Origin: Lachnospiraceae bacterium UBA7598
GTDB lineage: Bacteria > Bacillota > Clostridia > Lachnospirales > Lachnospiraceae
Direction of reading: 5' to 3'
NCBI GenBank assembly: GCA_002474415.1
Contig: DLQV01000157.1
Coordinates: 14,204 to 23,806, forward strand
Length of the DNA: 9,603 nt
Shown: positions 6,325-9,603 of the stretch, piece by piece
How the letters are laid out: every line of letters begins with the position of its first letter
Position numbering within the stretch: the stretch's first letter is position 1
Position numbers and translations under genes: made by a program
Notes under the pieces: model-generated
Seen by the model: the letters and a program-made list of their open reading frames with translations, nothing else
Told to the model about the DNA's origin: nothing
Databases searched by the model: none

Positions 6325-7088
6325 TGTCAGATATAAAGATTATAGTTGCAACACATAAGAAGTATTGGATGCCTGAAGACGACATGTATGTTCCTGTACA
6401 TGTTGGAAGAAAAGGAAAGCAGGACATTGGATATCAAGGAGACAACACTGGTGACAATATAAGTGCAAAGAATGCAAATTACTGCGAGCTGACTGGGTTG
6501 TACTGGGCGTGGAAAAATCTTAAAGCAGACTACCTTGGTTTGGCACATTACAGAAGGCATTTTACAGTAAAAGGTGCCAAAGGAACAAAAGAGGGAAGAG
6601 TTATCAAAAAAGAACAACTTGAAAAGCTATTTGAAAAGACAGATATCCTCCTTCCGAACCCAAGAAATTATTATATAGAAACAAACTACAGTCAGTATGT
6701 TCATGCACATCATAAGGAAGATCTTGATTACACGAGAGATATTATTCAAGAAAAATATCCGAAATACATAAAAGCCTATGATGAGAGCATGAAGAGGACA
6801 ACTGGTCACCGGTTTAATATGTTTATCATGAAACGTGATAAATTCGATGCATACTGTGAATGGCTCTTTGACATTTTGTTTGAACTCGAAAAAAGACTTG
6901 ATATTTCCACGTATAACAAAAATGATGCTCGAGTATTTGGCTTTGTAAGTGAAAGACTTCTTGATGTTTGGATTGAAACAAATGGATACAGTTATATAAA
7001 CTTGCCGTACATCTTCATGGAAAAACAGAATTGGTTCGTAAAAGGACTGAATTTTGTAAAAAGAAAATTTGGCGGTAAGCAGGAATGA
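6324..7088 (+). CDS. DUF4422 family glycosyltransferase
   Basis: This 254-residue protein matches the DUF4422 family, found in capsule and exopolysaccharide loci and regarded as a glycosyltransferase. The family's opening pattern is clear: IIVATHKKY (6-14), a GDNIS segment (43-47), YCELTGLYWAWKN (53-65) and GLAHYRRHF (72-80). A later NMFIMKRDKFDAYCEWLF segment is also typical. There is no signal peptide or membrane helix, so it should act at the inner face of the membrane, adding one sugar to the lipid-linked repeat unit. The ATG shares one base with the upstream stop, and GAGGAAGG at 6307-6314 is a good ribosome site 9 nt away. The donor sugar is unknown; some relatives are described as galactopyranosyl or galactofuranosyl transferases, which cannot be checked here. 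Confidence 0.92.
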   Translation: MSDIKIIVATHKKYWMPEDDMYVPVHVGRKGKQDIGYQGDNTGDNISAKNANYCELTGLYWAWKNLKADYLGLAHYRRHFTVKGAKGTKEGRVIKKEQLEKLFEKTDILLPNPRNYYIETNYSQYVHAHHKEDLDYTRDIIQEKYPKYIKAYDESMKRTTGHRFNMFIMKRDKFDAYCEWLFDILFELEKRLDISTYNKNDARVFGFVSERLLDVWIETNGYSYINLPYIFMEKQNWFVKGLNFVKRKFGGKQE

Positions 7089-7112
7089 GAGAGTACCGAA
7101 AGGGGTAATCTA

Positions 7113-8006
7113 ATGAACAAACGTACTGTTGCTATTGTCGTTACATATAATCGAAAAGAATTACTAAAAGAAAATATAAAAGCATTACTTGCACAATCCT
7201 ATAAAAAAAATATGGATATAGTAATCATTAATAATGCAAGTACTGATGGGACAGAAGAATATATATCATCTTACATCGAAAATAAGTCTATTGTGCATAT
7301 TAACACTGGTGCCAACTTAGGAGGAGCCGGTGGTTTTCAATATGGAATACGTTATGCAGCAGAGCATGATTATGATTTCGTGTGGGTTATGGATGACGAT
7401 TGTATGCCAACGCCTAATGCTCTTGAAGCGTTTTACAACTGGGATAGCAAACTTAATGGAAAATATGGCTTTTTATCAAGCAAAGTCCTGTGGAAAAACA
7501 ATGAAATTTGCAAAATGAATATTCAGAGGAAAACGATAACCAAAAACGTAACTGATTTTTCTAAAGATCTCATTAACATAGAAATGGCTTCATTTGTCTC
7601 CCTTTTTATTCCAGTTCCCATAGTAAAAGAAGTTGGTTTGCCCATTAAGGAATTCTTCATATGGACGGATGATTGGGAATATACTCGCAGAATTTCAAGA
7701 AAATATCCTTGTTATCTTACAACAGATAGTATCGTGAAACATAAATCTAATTCTAACATCGGGGCGAATATTGTCTCAGAATCTGTTGATAGATTAGAAC
7801 GATTTAATTACCTGTACAGAAATGATGTTTATTTGTATAGAAGAGAAGGATTAAAAGGTTTTTGCTATGAAACTGTGCGATTAGCATTGCACATAGGGCG
7901 TATTATACTGAAAGCACCTGACAATAAAATGAAAAGAATAGGCTATGTTGTTAGAGGAACAAAAAACGGGTTTAAGTTTAAGCCGCAAATAGAGTATGTG
8001 AAGTGA
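7113..8006 (+). CDS. Family 2 glycosyltransferase
   Basis: This 297-residue GT-A enzyme adds a sugar to the growing repeat unit on the cytoplasmic side. The nucleotide-binding start VAIVVTYNR (6-14), the INNASTDGT turn (39-47), the NLGGAGGF stretch (68-75) and the metal-binding DDD at 94-96 are all present. The likely acceptor-side base lies in WTDDWEY (184-190), followed by Arg192-Arg193, and a late His210 fits the third metal ligand seen in the rhamnosyl/galactofuranosyl-type branch (GlfT2-like). That branch assignment is moderate in confidence. The ribosome site GAAAGGGG (7098-7105) is strong; 24 nt separate it from the previous gene. Codons are more AT-rich than in the two genes before it. 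Confidence 0.92.
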   Translation: MNKRTVAIVVTYNRKELLKENIKALLAQSYKKNMDIVIINNASTDGTEEYISSYIENKSIVHINTGANLGGAGGFQYGIRYAAEHDYDFVWVMDDDCMPTPNALEAFYNWDSKLNGKYGFLSSKVLWKNNEICKMNIQRKTITKNVTDFSKDLINIEMASFVSLFIPVPIVKEVGLPIKEFFIWTDDWEYTRRISRKYPCYLTTDSIVKHKSNSNIGANIVSESVDRLERFNYLYRNDVYLYRREGLKGFCYETVRLALHIGRIILKAPDNKMKRIGYVVRGTKNGFKFKPQIEYVK

Positions 8007-8010
8007 TTCA

Positions 8011-9195
8011 ATGATTATAAGGTCAACTTTTTTATATTTAATTGTTTTTTTTAGTTCTTTTTTGTGTTTAAAACTATCTGAAAGCTTTAAAACTAACAAA
8101 TACGCAAAAAAGTCCTTGTGCTTAAAAAGCAATTTCACAATAAATGGAGTCCATCTTTTTTCAATATTTTTAGTTTTTCTAGGTCTTGCAATACCTTGTA
8201 TTTTTGCAGCATTAAGATCTTTAGATGTTGGAACGGATATTAAAGGTTATGTAACTCCATTTTATGATTTTTCCCTAAAACATAATTTTAATCAACTTAT
8301 CCAAGAGTCTAACTCTGCCATTGGCTTTACATTCTCTCTATTGATTTACATATGTGCCAAATTCTTCAATATACATATGTTGTTGTTTTTTATCGAAACT
8401 TTAGTGATTTTTCCTGCATATAGAGCACTTTCTCTTTTAAATAAAGAGTTATCCCCTGCTGTTGGAATGTTGATATTTTATTTTTTGTTTTATAATTTGA
8501 CATTGTGCGTTATGAGACAAGGAATAGCAATGTCATTCATACTGCTATCTTATGCATATTTTGAAAAAAAGAAATACATACCTTCAATTGTGTTTTCTAT
8601 CGTAGCAGTTATGTTTCATAAATCTTCTGCCTTAATTATTCTTTTTATTTTCATAGTGTTCCTTATATTAAACTCTAAGAAAAAAAAGGCAAATCTAATT
8701 TTGTTCGTTTTCTTTTTAGTGATTTTTTTTGTACTATACCCTTATATAATTCATTTTCTAATAGATTTACTTTCTAAATTTTCGTATAAATATGCTTTAT
8801 ATTTAATCAAATACAATAAGCCCAGAGACTGGTCGCAGATCCCCACAACGGATTTCTTGTCAAAAACGTTAATGTTTATTGCAATTTTAATCGCCTGCAA
8901 AAAAGTTCGCGCAAAAGATAATGTTACTTATTTTTTGATGCTACTAGTCTTTGTTGGTCGATACTTTATGATTTTTAATGCAAACTTTTATGAATCGACA
9001 AGAGTTGCAATTTATTTCGATTATTTTTTGATATTGCTAGTACCTTTTGTGTCTCAAAAGTGGTTTTCTAAAAAAAATGGTTCTTCTATGTTTGCTAGTT
9101 TATGCTTTATAGGAATTACATTTCTTTATTGGCTTTATTTCATGATGATAATTGGAGCCTATGAAACAAACAATTATATGTTTTATTTTGAATAA
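8011..9195 (+). CDS. EpsG/Wzy-like polysaccharide polymerase
   Basis: This 394-residue integral membrane protein probably joins lipid-linked repeat units on the outer face of the membrane. It has about ten hydrophobic segments, including roughly 5-20, 47-68, 103-119, 122-137, 150-168, 170-184, 191-222, 228-250, 285-296, 306-322, 335-347 and 360-382. EpsG-family landmarks are visible: RSLDVGTDIKGY (69-80) after the second helix, LCVMRQGIAMSF (165-176) with Arg169, and FHKSSAL (202-208). The start is 4 nt after the previous stop and has no recognisable ribosome site, so translation likely depends on ribosomes finishing the upstream gene. This is the most AT-rich gene of the window. An O-acetyltransferase or flippase is unlikely given these motifs. 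Confidence 0.87.
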   Translation: MIIRSTFLYLIVFFSSFLCLKLSESFKTNKYAKKSLCLKSNFTINGVHLFSIFLVFLGLAIPCIFAALRSLDVGTDIKGYVTPFYDFSLKHNFNQLIQESNSAIGFTFSLLIYICAKFFNIHMLLFFIETLVIFPAYRALSLLNKELSPAVGMLIFYFLFYNLTLCVMRQGIAMSFILLSYAYFEKKKYIPSIVFSIVAVMFHKSSALIILFIFIVFLILNSKKKKANLILFVFFLVIFFVLYPYIIHFLIDLLSKFSYKYALYLIKYNKPRDWSQIPTTDFLSKTLMFIAILIACKKVRAKDNVTYFLMLLVFVGRYFMIFNANFYESTRVAIYFDYFLILLVPFVSQKWFSKKNGSSMFASLCFIGITFLYWLYFMMIIGAYETNNYMFYFE

Positions 9196-9206
9196 TGAGG
9201 TAAATC

Positions 9207-9603
9207 ATGAGGGTTTTATTTATTGCATCAGATAACAATTCTACATCTGGGGCTTTTAGGAGTATGGTGATACTCAATCATATTTTAAAAGAAAAATATG
9301 ATATTTACACAAAGGTTATACTTCCCAAAAAAGGTGATGGAGAAAAGCTCCTAAAGCAGTACGATATCGACTACGAATATGCCAAATCGTTTTCTTGGAT
9401 AATTAATTGTAGCAAAAGCAAAATCAATATTTTGCTACAATACTTATTTAAATCGTCTATGACGCTTTATAATAATACAGCTATCAAAAAAATAGAAAAT
9501 ATCATATCAAGTGAAAATTATGACGTTGTACATATCAATACATCGTTCTCCTATGTTGGAGCTCTAGCTGCATTAAAAACGAAAACACCTTTTATCTGGC
9601 ACC
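9207..9603 (+). CDS. Family 4 glycosyltransferase, 5' part only
   Basis: The frame from the ATG at 9207 stays open for 132 codons to the window end, so only the N-terminal domain is seen. It starts MRVLFIASDNNSTSGAFRSM, which has the first beta strand and glycine-containing loop of GT-B enzymes of the subfamily 4 type. A later segment reads YDVVHINTSFSYVGALAALK and then TPFIWH, the acceptor-domain pattern (DVVH...) of GT4 proteins. GAGGT at 9197-9201 is 5 nt upstream. The gene continues the operon 11 nt after the polymerase stop. The catalytic C-terminal domain lies outside the window, so substrate and integrity cannot be judged. Confidence 0.85.
   Translation, partial: MRVLFIASDNNSTSGAFRSMVILNHILKEKYDIYTKVILPKKGDGEKLLKQYDIDYEYAKSFSWIINCSKSKINILLQYLFKSSMTLYNNTAIKKIENIISSENYDVVHINTSFSYVGALAALKTKTPFIWH

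Noticed and set aside
9195..9203. ATG overlapping the polymerase stop codon as start of the last gene
   Set aside because: It reads Met-Arg and then a stop; the ATG at 9207 has a ribosome site and opens into a glycosyltransferase.
1..9603. CRISPR array, tRNA, rRNA, transposase or insertion-sequence ends
   Set aside because: I looked for regularly spaced repeats, cloverleaf arms, transposase motifs and terminal inverted repeats with target duplications and found none.

Overview
The window looks like accessory DNA from a low-to-moderate-GC Gram-positive gut-type bacterium, probably a clostridial or Ruminococcus-like member of the Bacillota. That assignment is inferred from the strong AGGAGG-type ribosome sites, the consensus vegetative promoters and the EpsG/DUF4422 polysaccharide genes; no rRNA or other marker gene is present to confirm it. 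All recognised genes are on the + strand.

Left half (1-5010): two large DNA-handling genes. The first (341-3355) encodes a 1004-residue protein with a clear HerA/VirB4-type ATPase in its C-terminal 400 residues. Its long N-terminal part resembles, weakly, a helicase-type module whose P-loop has degenerated. The second (3379-4929) encodes a 516-residue D5/P4-family superfamily 3 helicase that has no room for a primase domain. Both are preceded by the same promoter module: a 26-bp block matching at 25 of 26 positions, exactly 20 bp, then TGCTATAAT. The second copy lies inside the 3' end of the first gene. The shared module suggests that both genes are controlled together, most likely as the replication or DNA-processing part of a mobile or plasmid-like element. 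A strong intrinsic terminator closes the unit at 4978-5008.

Junction (4930-5319): this 390-bp non-coding stretch holds the terminator, a separate long hairpin, a short 12-bp tandem repeat, a near-perfect sigma-A promoter (TTGACA-17-TATAAT with extended -10) and a leader of about 124 nt.

Right half (5320-9603): a tightly packed surface-polysaccharide operon. It encodes a nucleotide-sugar epimerase/dehydratase, a DUF4422 glycosyltransferase, a family 2 glycosyltransferase, an EpsG/Wzy-like polymerase and the start of a family 4 glycosyltransferase cut by the window end. Together these would make a sugar precursor, assemble a repeat unit on a lipid carrier and polymerise it. The priming transferase and flippase are not in view. 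Base composition falls along the operon and is lowest in the polymerase gene, as is common in exchanged capsule loci.

The best candidates for something undescribed are the HerA-like/SF3 helicase pair and its duplicated promoter module. I cannot assign the pair to a named system.
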